This document shows, piece by piece, positions 27,866 through 36,658 of a stretch of DNA of 64,000 nucleotides. A model generated the notes under the pieces. The model made no database searches. It saw nothing but the letters and a program-made list of their open reading frames with translations, and was not told where the DNA came from. A program made the translations under genes and the position numbers. Numbering within the stretch: the stretch's first letter is position 1; each line of letters starts with the position of its first letter. Source of the stretch: Brachyspira alvinipulli ATCC 51933. GTDB lineage: Bacteria; Spirochaetota; Brachyspiria; Brachyspirales; Brachyspiraceae. Where the stretch lies: assembly GCF_000518245.1 (NCBI RefSeq), contig NZ_JADF01000019.1, positions 80,007-144,006 on the forward strand. The letters run 5' to 3'.

Positions 27866-28204
27866 ATGTTAAGAGATAGCGAACTTTTTAAAAAAGATTT
27901 TGAGCTTTTAAAGCAAAAATACTTAAAAAATATTATTGATGATATATCTAATATTTTAACAAAAAATGTGCCTGAATTAAAAGAAGTCAATAAAGACTAT
28001 GAAAAGCATATTGTCAGTTTTAGTTTTGAATATAGAAATATTTTATCATTACAAAACGAATTAGAATATACAGAAATAAAATTAAAGGTAAATAAGAAGC
28101 TGGATTTTATTGCTTATATAAATACTACTCAATACACTAAAATTGATAAGATATTACAGTTTGTCAAAAATTATATAAAAAGATTTCATAAGTATGGGTG
28201 TTAG
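27866..28204 (+). CDS. Unknown phage protein, 112 aa
   Basis: Not recognised. Charged, helical-beta mix, C-terminal IDKILQFVKNYIKRFH helix. AAGGAGA ribosome site. Confidence 0.5.
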   Translation: MLRDSELFKKDFELLKQKYLKNIIDDISNILTKNVPELKEVNKDYEKHIVSFSFEYRNILSLQNELEYTEIKLKVNKKLDFIAYINTTQYTKIDKILQFVKNYIKRFHKYGC

Positions 28205-28207
28205 ATT

Positions 28208-28444
28208 ATGAGTATAAATTTTGATAAACAAAAATATATGTTTCTTAATGGTGTCAAATATATGATAGAAGATATAGAGGCATATTCCTATAACTATATA
28301 AGAATGTATATTATTTTAATATTGAAAGAAAATAATGAAGAAGAAAAAATTATAAAATATTTTAATAGAAATAATTTACGCAATGATGTAAACAAATTAA
28401 ATCAATTATCAGTTTTTAGAAAAGAACAAAGAAAAAAATATTGA
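28208..28444 (+). CDS. Unknown phage protein, 78 aa
   Basis: Not recognised. Charged helical protein with a basic C-terminus. Starts 3 bp after the previous stop. Confidence 0.45.
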   Translation: MSINFDKQKYMFLNGVKYMIEDIEAYSYNYIRMYIILILKENNEEEKIIKYFNRNNLRNDVNKLNQLSVFRKEQRKKY

Positions 28445-28478
28445 ATTAAATATTTACAGCAGTAAAGGTGTAGATGGA

Positions 28479-28718
28479 ATGAAAAGAAGATTAGATATTC
28501 AAAAAAGACTTGAAAACATTGGAGAATATTTTTCTTTTAAAACAGAATACATTATGGATAAAAATTTAACTGATTTAGAGTTTAGATTCTTATGTTTTTT
28601 ATCTTTATTTGCTCCTCTTCCAAAAAATGAATATACGGAAGAACTGCTAAATATTAGCACAGAAACATTAATAAGAGTTATTGATGATTTAAAAGAAAAA
28701 GGATATATAAAAAAATAG
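28479..28718 (+). CDS. Small winged-helix-like protein, 79 aa
   Basis: Residues 30-78 read as a winged-helix domain (DLEFRFLCFLSLFA, then STETLIRVIDDLKEKGYIKK), as at the start of phage replication proteins. Possible DNA-binding role. Confidence 0.55.
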   Translation: MKRRLDIQKRLENIGEYFSFKTEYIMDKNLTDLEFRFLCFLSLFAPLPKNEYTEELLNISTETLIRVIDDLKEKGYIKK

Positions 28719-28729
28719 GAGATTTGAAA

Positions 28730-28903
28730 ATGGATAAAACTGTATGCGTGTCTTGTAATAAGGAAATTGAATCTGAAAATACTTATATACTAAGAGTATT
28801 TCAGAAAAAAGAGGCTTTAGGAACTGTTGGCGAAGTTCAGATTTGTGAGGCAGAGCTATGTAATAAATGCTTTGCGGCAGTGATGTTTCAAATAAGTAAA
28901 TAA
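28730..28903 (+). CDS. Small cysteine-pair protein, 57 aa
   Basis: CVSC at residues 6-9 and CNKC near 44-47, plus one more Cys, form a likely zinc knuckle. Similar in style to the proteins at 16771 and 22903. GGAGATTTGAAA precedes the ATG. Confidence 0.55.
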   Translation: MDKTVCVSCNKEIESENTYILRVFQKKEALGTVGEVQICEAELCNKCFAAVMFQISK

Positions 28904-28949
28904 AAAGTGAATTAAGTTTTAATTTATAAAATAAGGAGGTTATATTTTT

Positions 28950-29336
28950 ATGGACTATTTGTATTCAAAACCTATAAATCTTATGCTAAGCCCTTCATTG
29001 ATAAATCATAGTATTATTGAAGATGCAGATGGAAATAAGATTGATTTAAATAATCTTAATAGTACAGAACTAAATAATAATATTATTAAATGTCTTAGCA
29101 AAAGAATAGACTTTTTAGAAAATAGAGTTGATTTTTTAGAAGAAAATCAAAAGAAAATCTTAAAACTTCTTATAGATACTATAAATACTGATATTAAATC
29201 TATAGAACGTCAGTTAAAAAAATCAGATAATATTAGTAAAAACTTTGATGCTAATATAAATGCTATAGATAAAAAAGAAGTAAATAGAAGAAACTTATAT
29301 CCTGATAGAATTAATAGCAGTGTAAGAAAAAAATAA
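28950..29336 (+). CDS. Coiled-coil phage protein, 128 aa
   Basis: A heptad-rich centre (RIDFLENRVDFLEENQKKIL, about 50-70) continues as a helix to about 95. Soluble. Role unknown; a strong AAGGAGG ribosome site suggests good expression. Confidence 0.55.
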   Translation: MDYLYSKPINLMLSPSLINHSIIEDADGNKIDLNNLNSTELNNNIIKCLSKRIDFLENRVDFLEENQKKILKLLIDTINTDIKSIERQLKKSDNISKNFDANINAIDKKEVNRRNLYPDRINSSVRKK

Positions 29337-29354
29337 ATATTTTTGGGGTAGTCA

Positions 29355-29981
29355 ATGGAAAATAATAATAAAAAAAATAGTTCTATAAGAAAGCTAAAAA
29401 CTTCTGCTTCTATAGCTAAAAACGATGAATATTTTACGCCTCCTGAAGCAGTGTACCCTATCGCTGAATTATTAAAAAAATACAATATTAATAATATTTT
29501 AGAGCCTTGCGATACAAATAATAATTCTAATATTGCTAAAGTATTAAGAGAATATAATTTTAATGTTTATAGCTCATCTATCAAAGAAAGCAACTATATT
29601 CTTAATATGCCTGTGAAAACAAATGTATTTGTTGTTACTAATCCGCCTTATTCTCTTAAAGATGCTTTTATTGAAAAAAGTGTTTATCTTATAGAGAAAA
29701 ATATTATAAACGGTTTTGCCTTTCTTCTTCCTACTATGGCTTTACATGGAGTAAAAAGGCATAAGTTTTTTAATCAATTAAATAATCTTGGCTTTAGTAT
29801 AAAAACTTTAATATTTGATAAAAGAGTTGAGTTTACATCTTTTGAAAACATTAAATATTTAAATAAGCCCTGGTTTGATGTTGCTTGGTTTGTATTCATT
29901 AAAGAAAAAGAAGTGTTTAATGAAGTGAAATTTGTCAAACTTCAGAAGAGAGAAAAAGATAATTTTGAGCATTTATTATAA
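29355..29981 (+). CDS. Phage DNA N6-adenine methyltransferase-like protein
   Basis: 208 residues. Shows EYFTPPEAVYPI near the N-terminus, ILEPC as a reduced SAM motif I, and the catalytic NPPY motif IV (VTNPPYSLKD, about 95). Size and order fit phage Dam-like adenine methyltransferases. The glycine-rich SAM loop is poorly conserved (EPCDTNNNS), so activity is uncertain. Could protect phage DNA or alter regulation. Confidence 0.68.
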   Translation: MENNNKKNSSIRKLKTSASIAKNDEYFTPPEAVYPIAELLKKYNINNILEPCDTNNNSNIAKVLREYNFNVYSSSIKESNYILNMPVKTNVFVVTNPPYSLKDAFIEKSVYLIEKNIINGFAFLLPTMALHGVKRHKFFNQLNNLGFSIKTLIFDKRVEFTSFENIKYLNKPWFDVAWFVFIKEKEVFNEVKFVKLQKREKDNFEHLL

Positions 29982-29999
29982 TAACTATAAGGAGAATAT

Positions 30000-30194
30000 A
30001 TGAAAAGAGATAATATAAAAGACATTATATTAAGCAATATTCATAAAATAGATCCTGATAAATATTATAATACTTTTGATTTGCTTAGATTATTTGGTAC
30101 AGGTATTACTCCGACTAGAAATTTTATTACTAAAAAAATACCTATAGAAAAAAGACATGTTATTACATTAAAAGAACATTCAAAATATAATTAA
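30000..30194 (+). CDS. Unknown phage protein, 64 aa
   Basis: Not recognised. A short basic protein whose FDLLRLFGTGITPTRNFITK region could be a DNA-binding helix pair. Confidence 0.45.
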   Translation: MKRDNIKDIILSNIHKIDPDKYYNTFDLLRLFGTGITPTRNFITKKIPIEKRHVITLKEHSKYN

Positions 30195-30214
30195 AATTTA
30201 TTTAGGAATAAATA

Positions 30215-30430
30215 ATGGATAATAAAATAAAAAGAAATACTAAAAAAACTTTGGTAGTATCCGGAGCAGATATTATTAATGCAGTACAGTCCAATAATAA
30301 AAATATTGACTGTACTGCTGATTATAAAACTTGTAAATATTTTTCAAGCGGAGAATGTAATCATAAAACTTTATTAAATATTGATGAGGCAGTGATATGT
30401 CCTTATTATCTTATAAATAAAAAAGACTAA
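30215..30430 (+). CDS. Small cysteine-rich protein, 71 aa
   Basis: Four Cys in the second half (CTADYKTCKYFSSGEC and a later CPYY) fit a small zinc site. Last gene of the early + operon; its end overlaps by 4 bp the convergent gene from the minus block. Confidence 0.5.
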   Translation: MDNKIKRNTKKTLVVSGADIINAVQSNNKNIDCTADYKTCKYFSSGECNHKTLLNIDEAVICPYYLINKKD

Positions 30431-31089
30431 ATCTTTAAAGTTTTTTTCATCTCATAAGATATATTTTTAAATATAATATTACTTTTAAGTATCTTTTTAG
30501 CCGATTTTTTGAATATTGGTCTTTTTCTTACTTTTTTCTTTCGGCTTAATATTCTAATCGGCTTTATATCTCCTCTTTTTGTACCTACTCTTTCATATAT
30601 AGCAGCTTCTTTTCCTTTGGGTTTTAACATAAAGAATCTTTTATCTCTTTTCTTTAATTTACATTCTTTTATTCTTTCGCCTATTTGTCTAATATTTCCC
30701 ATTTTATTAAATCTGTATCTATTTGGTATAACCTTTTTATAACTGTTTTCTCTTCCGATTAGTGTTGCGATTGGGTTTATAGTTAATGACTGTCCCCAAA
30801 TATTGCGGCTTAATGGCTTGCCGGACTCATGATACTCTTGATATTCTGCTGTGCTTCCTACTATGCTTTTTTTATCTTTTTTAGTTGCTTTTTTTACCTG
30901 TATAACACTTAAAGGATAATTTTTTCTTATGGTAAACTCTTTTTTAGTTTCTTCTCTTGCTTCTCTTTGTATATTAAAAGCTGCCTGATTAAGTATTTTT
31001 GCAGTTTTTTTATCTGCAAATTTTTCTAACTTTTTTAATTTTTCCGTAAGTTCTTTGAATGTTATTGTTTCAGCCATAATATTATCCAT
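30427..31089 (-). CDS. Possible HK97-gp10/gpZ-like tail completion protein
   Basis: 220 residues, very basic. The N-terminal helix pair (LTEKLKKLEKFADKKTAKIL, then NIQREAREETKKEF) and following strands resemble minor tail proteins that cap the tail tube (gp10/gpZ). Unusual in being on the minus strand, far from the tail genes, at the end of the reverse block. May instead be a DNA-binding protein. Confidence 0.4.
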   Translation of the reverse strand: MDNIMAETITFKELTEKLKKLEKFADKKTAKILNQAAFNIQREAREETKKEFTIRKNYPLSVIQVKKATKKDKKSIVGSTAEYQEYHESGKPLSRNIWGQSLTINPIATLIGRENSYKKVIPNRYRFNKMGNIRQIGERIKECKLKKRDKRFFMLKPKGKEAAIYERVGTKRGDIKPIRILSRKKKVRKRPIFKKSAKKILKSNIIFKNISYEMKKTLKI

Positions 31090-31133
31090 TATTAAAAGAA
31101 TAATATCAAGTTATAAAATAGAAAGTGAATCAA

Positions 31134-31169
31134 TAAAAACGGCGGCAATTACTTTTAATAATCACCGCC
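31134..31169 (-). terminator. Terminator inside the reverse block
   Basis: GGCGG...CCGCC stem extended by ATTA/TAAT pairs, followed on the minus strand by GTTTTTATT. It separates the gpZ-like gene from the genes upstream of it. Confidence 0.7.
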
Positions 31170-31214
31170 TAAAAACTAAAAACTAAAAAATAAAAAATAA
31201 GAAACAATTACTTA

Positions 31215-31565
31215 TTACATCTTTGTCATAGCTTCTTCTACTTCTTCGTCCGTATCATAGCCTTTATAGTGTTCTCTTGCGTATTTTTTATATTCTTTCA
31301 TATATTCTTCATCTTCAAGTTTGTCCGGATCGCCTTGATATATATACCATTTGTTGTTTTCTTCGTCTAAATAAGCATCTACTACACTTCTTATAGCAGG
31401 TTCTCCTTCTACAAAATTATATAATTTATCTGTTATAGACACAAGTTTTAATACAAATCTCTTAAAAAGTGTGTTTTTATCTCCGTCCTTTTTCATAGAA
31501 ATCCATTTGAATAATTCTGTAATATTTATAAGTATGAATAGTAAAGGTTTTAATAAAGTTTTCAT
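31215..31565 (-). CDS. Membrane-anchored unknown protein, 116 aa
   Basis: N-terminal hydrophobic segment (LLKPLLFILINITELFKWIS), then an acidic tail. Same plan as the next upstream gene (31611-32219), suggesting divergent paralogues. Function unknown. Confidence 0.5.
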   Translation of the reverse strand: MKTLLKPLLFILINITELFKWISMKKDGDKNTLFKRFVLKLVSITDKLYNFVEGEPAIRSVVDAYLDEENNKWYIYQGDPDKLEDEEYMKEYKKYAREHYKGYDTDEEVEEAMTKM

Positions 31566-31610
31566 TATATACTCCTATTGTTATTATATTCGCAAAAAAA
31601 TGGCTTATAT

Positions 31611-32219
31611 TTATTTTGTAAAATTGTAAATAACCATAATTTCATCTGGGTTTTCATCTTCTGCTATTATCTTTTTTATTCTTTCTAATGCTTCATGGGG
31701 ATTTGAGGACTGCATACTCATTATTTCTTTTATATCTTCATCATAAGCGTAAACAATAGCTTCATTATTTGCTATTTTACGGTTTTCTCTTGCTTTATAA
31801 ACGGCATAAATAAGTCTATTTCCTTCTTCGTATATATCCCAATCTTCTTCAGTCCAATGAGTATATTCATCTTCTTCGCCTTCTACTCCTTTGGCTATTA
31901 ATTCTTCTTCTATGTATTTATCAATTTCTTCATCTGTGGGTTCTTTTCCTCCCCAATATTCCCAATCATAAGTATATAGCTTTCCGTCTTTATATCTTCT
32001 TTGGAATGTTACCTTTAATGTATCCGTATCTTCGCCCTTTATATAACTATGTAATGACTCTATTAAAGAAGTAAGTTTTAATAAAGAGGCTGTTTTTTCT
32101 ATTTCATTATCTTTTATTAGACTGAGTTTTATAGTATGTATTAATTTAAGCACCCATATAAAAGGTATTAATATTGGAATTGATAAATATCTCAATATTG
32201 TTTTTAATATGTTTGTCAT
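31611..32219 (-). CDS. Membrane-anchored unknown protein, 202 aa
   Basis: N-terminal membrane segment (IPILIPFIWVLKLIHTIKL), a linker, then a very acidic domain (DEEIDKYIEEEL, EEDEYTHWTEEDWDIYEEG). Shares the anchor plus LIESLHSYIKGED segment with the 116-aa neighbour (ITDKLYNFVEGEP). Its start follows a hairpin repeat unit. Confidence 0.5.
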   Translation of the reverse strand: MTNILKTILRYLSIPILIPFIWVLKLIHTIKLSLIKDNEIEKTASLLKLTSLIESLHSYIKGEDTDTLKVTFQRRYKDGKLYTYDWEYWGGKEPTDEEIDKYIEEELIAKGVEGEEDEYTHWTEEDWDIYEEGNRLIYAVYKARENRKIANNEAIVYAYDEDIKEIMSMQSSNPHEALERIKKIIAEDENPDEIMVIYNFTK

Positions 32220-32232
32220 TTTTTATAACTCC

Positions 32233-32312
32233 AATTATTATTATGTTCGCCTACGCTTTAATTATATCGATAATAAATTATCGATATGCTTCGGCTCACT
32301 TATTTATATATT
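32233..32312 (-). repeat. Hairpin repeat unit, same family as 15221-15440
   Basis: Toward the gene: GTGAGCCGAAGC, a perfect ATATCGATAATTTATTATCGATAT-type hairpin, TAAAGCG, then AGGCGAACATAATAATAAT directly before the ribosome site. The flanks match the family; the hairpin stem sequence differs. Confidence 0.6.
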
Positions 32313-32317
32313 CTATT

Positions 32318-32396
32318 ATTGTTCCGCCGAAAAAATTGCTGCTAGGCTATATACAATAAATTGCACATTCGTGTAGGCAATTTTTTACGGCTGTTA
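32318..32396. repeat. Second-family hairpin repeat (copy 1)
   Basis: On the minus strand: AGCCGTAAAAAATTGC, a middle with GCAATTTATTGTATATAGCC, then GCAATTTTTTCGGCGGAAC. The outer arms pair. A second copy in the opposite orientation is at 53190-53298. Confidence 0.6.
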
Positions 32397-33506
32397 TCTA
32401 TTTATATATTCTATTATTCTTTCTATTTCTTCAGTTGTAATATTCGGTACTTGTATATGCTCTAATTTTATACTGTCTTTTCTTTTTAGCAAGGCATCAC
32501 CGTTGCCTATTAAATCTTCTGCTCCTTTATGGTCTAATATTACTCTGCTGTCTGTATTACTAGCAACTGATAAAGCTATTTTTGTAGGCAAGTTCGCTTT
32601 TAATTCGCCTGTTAGCACTTTAGCACTAGGTCTTTGTGTGGCTGCTATTAAATGTATACCGGCACTTCTTCCTAAAGATGCTATAGTATTTATTATTCTT
32701 TCGGCTTCTTTCTTTATATCTCTGCTTAATAAGTCCTGAAGCTCATCTATAATAAGCACTATATATGGAAGTTTATTTCTTACTCTTTTATTATATTCTT
32801 GTATATTTCTTGCTCCTTTCTTTGTTATTTTATTGTTTCTTTCTCTCAATTCTCCTTCAATATTTCTTAGTGCTGATATTATATCATCATCGTTGTTCAA
32901 TGAATTATCTATCAAATGCGGAAGTTCATTAAATATGCTTAATTCATTTTTCTTATCTATAAGCATTAATTGTAATTCTTCATCCGTCTTCTTATATATA
33001 AGGCTTGTTATTATAGATGCTAAGCATACGCTTTTACCGCTTCCTGTTTCTCCTGCTATAAGCATATGCGGTGCTTTTGCTAAATCAATAGCTGTTTTTT
33101 CATTATCCGTGTTTATGCCTAAGTATAAAGGAAGTTCAAAATTATTATCATCATTAATAACTTCTTTTAAGCCAAAATATCTGCTATTATCTATTTTTAT
33201 ATATTCAATAGCTAATGTCTTTGGGGCATAATATTTATTTAATCTTATATTATCGCCGAACACGCATTTTAAGCTATTTTCTAATGTACTTAGTGTATAG
33301 CTTTTTATTATGCTGTTATCATACTTGAATATATAATTAATAGCTATTCTTGATTCTTTTACTTCCTTTGAAATTATATTAATTTTTAATTCTTTCAATA
33401 TGTTTTCTATCTCTTCAATATTTATATAATCATTAGATATAGTTTCTTTGCTTTCGTTTAATAAATCAAGTCTTGGATAATTATATTCTTTTTTAGTTTC
33501 CTTTTT
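32394..33506 (-). CDS. FtsK/SpoIIIE-type DNA translocase, motor part
   Basis: The open frame covers the RecA-like motor. It has YPRLDLL (the usual start of the FtsK motor region), Walker A GETGSGKS, Walker B YIVLIIDELQDLL, and HLIAATQRPS. No C-terminal gamma winged helix. The frame has no ATG near its 5' end; a TTG at 33398 would skip the YPRLDLL motif. The first part lies in another frame at 33458-33628, joined by one extra A in the poly-A run at 33502-33508. It is probably a phage or plasmid-type DNA pump, perhaps partitioning or transfer. Confidence 0.75.
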   Translation of the reverse strand, partial: KKETKKEYNYPRLDLLNESKETISNDYINIEEIENILKELKINIISKEVKESRIAINYIFKYDNSIIKSYTLSTLENSLKCVFGDNIRLNKYYAPKTLAIEYIKIDNSRYFGLKEVINDDNNFELPLYLGINTDNEKTAIDLAKAPHMLIAGETGSGKSVCLASIITSLIYKKTDEELQLMLIDKKNELSIFNELPHLIDNSLNNDDDIISALRNIEGELRERNNKITKKGARNIQEYNKRVRNKLPYIVLIIDELQDLLSRDIKKEAERIINTIASLGRSAGIHLIAATQRPSAKVLTGELKANLPTKIALSVASNTDSRVILDHKGAEDLIGNGDALLKRKDSIKLEHIQVPNITTEEIERIIEYINR

Positions 33507-33628
33507 TTATTATTTTTAATATGCTTTATTAAATTAAATACAAAAACTATCGCCTTAAAAGAATGTTCAATTAAAACTATTAAGCATTGTAATAAAACAT
33601 TGAAACACATTAAAGTCCCTATTATCAT
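33458..33628 (-). pseudogene. N-terminal membrane part of the FtsK-like gene (frame-shifted)
   Basis: ATG at 33628 with a strong AAGGAGGAACTGCAA start. Encodes a hydrophobic segment (FNVLLQCLIVLIEHSFKAIV) and a basic linker, then continues out of frame past the A7 run and stops at 33458. With one additional A in that run it reads straight into the motor frame (KKETKKEYNYPRLDLL). So the pair is one gene interrupted by a single-base contraction, or read through by slippage. Confidence 0.7.
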
Positions 33629-33735
33629 TTGCAGTTCCTCCTTATTAAGTATTGTTTTATTTTTTTATTATCACTTCGTGAAGCTAGCTAATATATATAA
33701 CTAGCTTAGAGAAAAGGGCTTAATTTATATCATCT

Positions 33736-35331
33736 TTACGCTGTTTTCAATATATCTATTTTTTTGGTATCCGTAATATGCCATGTATAAGGCTTTTTAC
33801 AATTATTGTACTTCATATTAAATAATGCTATTTTCTCATCATCTGTCATTTTTAAGCTGTTAATATATTTGATTAATTCAATAGCATTATAATTATTATA
33901 ATCAATAATTTTTCTGCTATACTTTATAAATGTTACATTATGTTCTTTTTTATTTTGTCTTATAATAAATCTTCTTTGCTGTCTTGTTAGTATTGTTTCT
34001 TTTGCTGTATTTTCTTTTGTATGTTCTTTACTTTCTATAAAGTTTTTAATATACTCTTCTATCTGTTTATTATATTCCTCATCTATTCCCATAAGCATTA
34101 TTAAAAATACAGCATTATTATGTAGTATTTTTAATGGTTTTGAAGGCTCTTTATATATTTCAAGAGTTATTTTATTATTATTATCTTTATTAATTGTCTG
34201 AGATAATATATTTAATAGATGATCATAATTTATATTTAATGTATGTTCTATATTACTATTTATATTATCTATTATTACATTTGATATATTATGTATGTCG
34301 CTGTCGGCATAATCTGCTATTGTCAAAATAAGCTGATTTTTATTAAACTTCATTTTCAAGCATTTTGATTTTATTTTGTTTGATTTTTTTAGACTTTTTA
34401 CTGCTTTTTGTATTTCTATCATCTGCTGATTATTTAATATTACATTATATAGTTTTTTATATTCGTCTTTATATTTTTCATTTGCTGTACATGGTATAAT
34501 ACTTTTATAATTTGGATATGATGCTTCTATTAAAGAACTTGTATATATATAATCATTGTCTATTATTTGTATATATTCGTCATTAATAAATATTTTTACT
34601 GTATCTTCATTATCAATATCTTTATCTATATTAGAGATATTTTTTAATAATGCTTTTATTGCTTCGCTTGGTATAACGGCATTATTTAATTTTCTGCCTT
34701 CGTAATTCATTTTATAAATAGCTATCTGTCTGCCGTCTGTGGACACTATATTTAATGTATTATTATCTAAAAAATCAAAATATAAGCCTTTTAATGCCGG
34801 ACTTCTGAAATTATCTTTTGAAACTGTATTTATACTTTTTTTGAATATATTAAAAAGTTCTTTTTTATTTAATATTATATAATCTTTAAAATTTCTATTA
34901 ATATGGCTGTCCGGGTATTCGTCCGCATTCATACCTATGATTAAATGCTGTGTATTTATTTTTCTTTCTCTGCTGTATTTATCTTCTTTTTTTATGATAT
35001 AAGTACCTTTATAAAACATATATATTTTTTGATTTTCCTGTACTGATATATTTATAAAGTCTGCATCATGTTCTTTTATTATATCAAAAAACTTTTTAGC
35101 ATATACGCATATTCTGAAATTGTCTTGATTATGATTTATTACTTTTATTCTTTTTTCTATAAAAATATTTTTATCAGTTGCGGCAAGAGTTAATATATTA
35201 TTTTTAAGCTGTAATAATACATTGCTTTCAATATTATATATTACTTTGCTTTGTATTATTGACATAAAAGTATTTTTTATATCTTTTAAGTTTTTAGTAT
35301 TTATTGTTATATAATTAGTTATTTGTTCCAT
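33736..35331 (-). CDS. DNA polymerase III sliding clamp (beta subunit) homologue
   Basis: 531 residues; about 1-420 form a three-domain beta clamp. Diagnostic blocks are LTLAATDKNIFIEKRI (domain I), LNIVSTDGRQIAIYKMNYEG with AVIPSEAIKALL and SLIEASYPNYKSIIP (domain II), and a terminal IMLMGIDEEYN like the usual clamp end. A C-terminal extension of about 110 residues (LTRQQRRFIIRQNKKEHN onward) is basic and not part of normal clamps. Host clamps are about 370 residues. The phage copy would tether polymerase or other enzymes to phage DNA; no phage polymerase is present. Confidence 0.8.
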   Translation of the reverse strand: MEQITNYITINTKNLKDIKNTFMSIIQSKVIYNIESNVLLQLKNNILTLAATDKNIFIEKRIKVINHNQDNFRICVYAKKFFDIIKEHDADFINISVQENQKIYMFYKGTYIIKKEDKYSRERKINTQHLIIGMNADEYPDSHINRNFKDYIILNKKELFNIFKKSINTVSKDNFRSPALKGLYFDFLDNNTLNIVSTDGRQIAIYKMNYEGRKLNNAVIPSEAIKALLKNISNIDKDIDNEDTVKIFINDEYIQIIDNDYIYTSSLIEASYPNYKSIIPCTANEKYKDEYKKLYNVILNNQQMIEIQKAVKSLKKSNKIKSKCLKMKFNKNQLILTIADYADSDIHNISNVIIDNINSNIEHTLNINYDHLLNILSQTINKDNNNKITLEIYKEPSKPLKILHNNAVFLIMLMGIDEEYNKQIEEYIKNFIESKEHTKENTAKETILTRQQRRFIIRQNKKEHNVTFIKYSRKIIDYNNYNAIELIKYINSLKMTDDEKIALFNMKYNNCKKPYTWHITDTKKIDILKTA

Positions 35332-35366
35332 ATTTAAGCCCTTTATTTTGTTATTGTTTTTAGTTT

Positions 35367-35627
35367 TTATTTTATTATTAATACTTTATCATCGTAGCAA
35401 GCTATTAAATTACTTGCTAAGCCGATGTTATAATCGTTTAAATGATTTTCACGCATAAAAGTATTTTTATTCTGTTCTTTATAGCTGCTTAAATCTTTAT
35501 AATTAATATCTAAGTCAAAAAAGCTATTTTTAATACTTCTTTCAAAATAATAAAAAAGTTCTTTTTTACCCTCATTAGATATTTTTTTATTGTCTTTATT
35601 AAGCTGTAAAAATGTTTGTATATCCAT
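35367..35627 (-). CDS. Unknown protein, 86 aa
   Basis: Not recognised. Charged helical protein, upstream of the clamp gene on the same transcript. No clear ribosome site of the GGGCTTAA type. Confidence 0.45.
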   Translation of the reverse strand: MDIQTFLQLNKDNKKISNEGKKELFYYFERSIKNSFFDLDINYKDLSSYKEQNKNTFMRENHLNDYNIGLASNLIACYDDKVLIIK

Positions 35628-35639
35628 AGACTACCGCCT

Positions 35640-35990
35640 TTAATATCTTAATTGCTTTAAAATTTCTCTTTTCTCTTCCTCGCTGTCAAAATCTTTATAA
35701 TCATTTTTTAAGAAGTTATATAATTTTTGCTTGTTTCTATAAAATATAGTTTGTCTTATAGTAGATATATTTTTATATTCATTTTCTAGTATGTTTATTA
35801 TGATCTCATCTATATTTGATATTTTAAAAGATAATTCTTTTATTATATTGCTTCTTTCTCTTATATAATAATATGCTGAGTATGTATACTCGTTATTAGA
35901 TAATAATACATTGTCTTTTTTTAATATTTTATTTATTTCTTTTTTTAATATCTTTTTTGTATTTAAATTTAATGTTTCATAAGTAATCAT
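35640..35990 (-). CDS. Unknown protein, 116 aa
   Basis: Not recognised. Helical, Lys-rich. Start preceded by AAAGGGGGCTTAATA, part of a leader motif shared by five genes of this block. Confidence 0.5.
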   Translation of the reverse strand: MITYETLNLNTKKILKKEINKILKKDNVLLSNNEYTYSAYYYIRERSNIIKELSFKISNIDEIIINILENEYKNISTIRQTIFYRNKQKLYNFLKNDYKDFDSEEEKREILKQLRY

Positions 35991-36014
35991 TATTAAGCCC
36001 CCTTTATTTTTTAC

Positions 36015-36050
36015 TTGCTTTTTTTTTTATAAGCTGTTATAATAAAGCCA
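36015..36050 (+). promoter_or_regulatory. Possible antisense promoter, copy 1
   Basis: TTGCTT (36015) and a consensus TATAAT (36038) are 17 bp apart on the + strand, facing into the tiny-peptide gene from its 3' side. Conserved in the second module (TATAAT at 37060). It could drive an antisense RNA; not proven. Confidence 0.4.
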
Positions 36051-36100
36051 GCTTTTAAGGACTTGCATATTACCAGTATACAAGCCCCAATAATAGCAAA

Positions 36101-36181
36101 TTATTTACTATTATTGATTATTACTACGATTGTTATTAAGTCTATTATCATAGTAATAATTAAAAGCGTGGTTTTATCCAT
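36101..36181 (-). CDS. Hydrophobic mini-peptide, 26 aa (type I toxin-like), copy 1
   Basis: ATG at 36181 with GGGAGG seven bases upstream. The product starts MDKTTLLIITMIIDLI and ends in NNSK: one membrane helix with a single Asp in its middle and a charged tail. It is a paralogue of the 24-aa peptide at 37125-37199; both share the pattern ITxxxDxxTIxVIIxxSK. Both are embedded in conserved hairpins. The plan matches small membrane toxins of type I toxin-antitoxin loci or phage holin-like peptides. Confidence 0.55.
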   Translation of the reverse strand: MDKTTLLIITMIIDLITIVVIINNSK

Positions 36182-36276
36182 CTTAGTGCCTCCCATCACT
36201 CTAAATTTATATAATACAGTCCCAAGCTGTTTATATAGCCTTTATTAAAATATTAGCTATTTTGATTTAATCTTTT

Positions 36277-36585
36277 TTATATATTTTTTATAATATATTT
36301 TTCCTTTTTATCCTCTGTTTCAAACTTTGTTATTATTTCTAAATTATCCGTATAATCTTTTTTTTCTATTTCCTTTACTTCAATTATTAATTGCTCTATG
36401 TCTATACATTCATTACTATTTTTTAAATGATTATAAAGACTTGTTAAACCTTCTAAAGTAAAGCCCAAATATTCATAAGCCGTACAATTATTTATTTTTT
36501 TGTTATATCCTTGTATACATGCCGATTCTTTTGCATAATACTCAAATAATTCTATAAATGTATTTTTATTTAAAATAGTTCTCAT
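36277..36585 (-). CDS. Unknown phage protein, 102 aa
   Basis: Not recognised. Shares with the next upstream gene the FIELFEYY / LIELFEYL core, so a divergent paralogue. Small acidic proteins with this core are frequent in phages, function unknown. AAAGGGCTTGAAAC leader. Confidence 0.5.
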   Translation of the reverse strand: MRTILNKNTFIELFEYYAKESACIQGYNKKINNCTAYEYLGFTLEGLTSLYNHLKNSNECIDIEQLIIEVKEIEKKDYTDNLEIITKFETEDKKEKYIIKNI

Positions 36586-36619
36586 GTTTCAAGCCCTTTT
36601 GATTTTTTTAGTTTTTTAT

Positions 36620-36652
36620 AAGCTAGCTAGTGAAAAAATATACTAACTAGCT
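36620..36652. terminator. Hairpin between two paralogous genes
   Basis: AAGCTAGCTAGT and ACTAACTAGCTT pair around a short loop, with T6 on the + side and a weak T tract on the minus side. It follows the 99-aa gene at once. Confidence 0.5.
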
Positions 36653-36658
36653 TTTTTA

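Larger units (their letters stand above)
36011..36240 (-). repeat. Structured module 1 around a mini-peptide gene
   Basis: About 230 bp, similar to 37030-37265. In minus-strand order: TATATAA, a small hairpin (ACAG...CTGT), ribosome site, mini-gene, a GCTTGTATA/TATGCAAG hairpin, then AAGCTGGCTTTATTATAACAG with its pairing arm. The stem arms differ from copy 2 but keep pairing. Confidence 0.55.
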
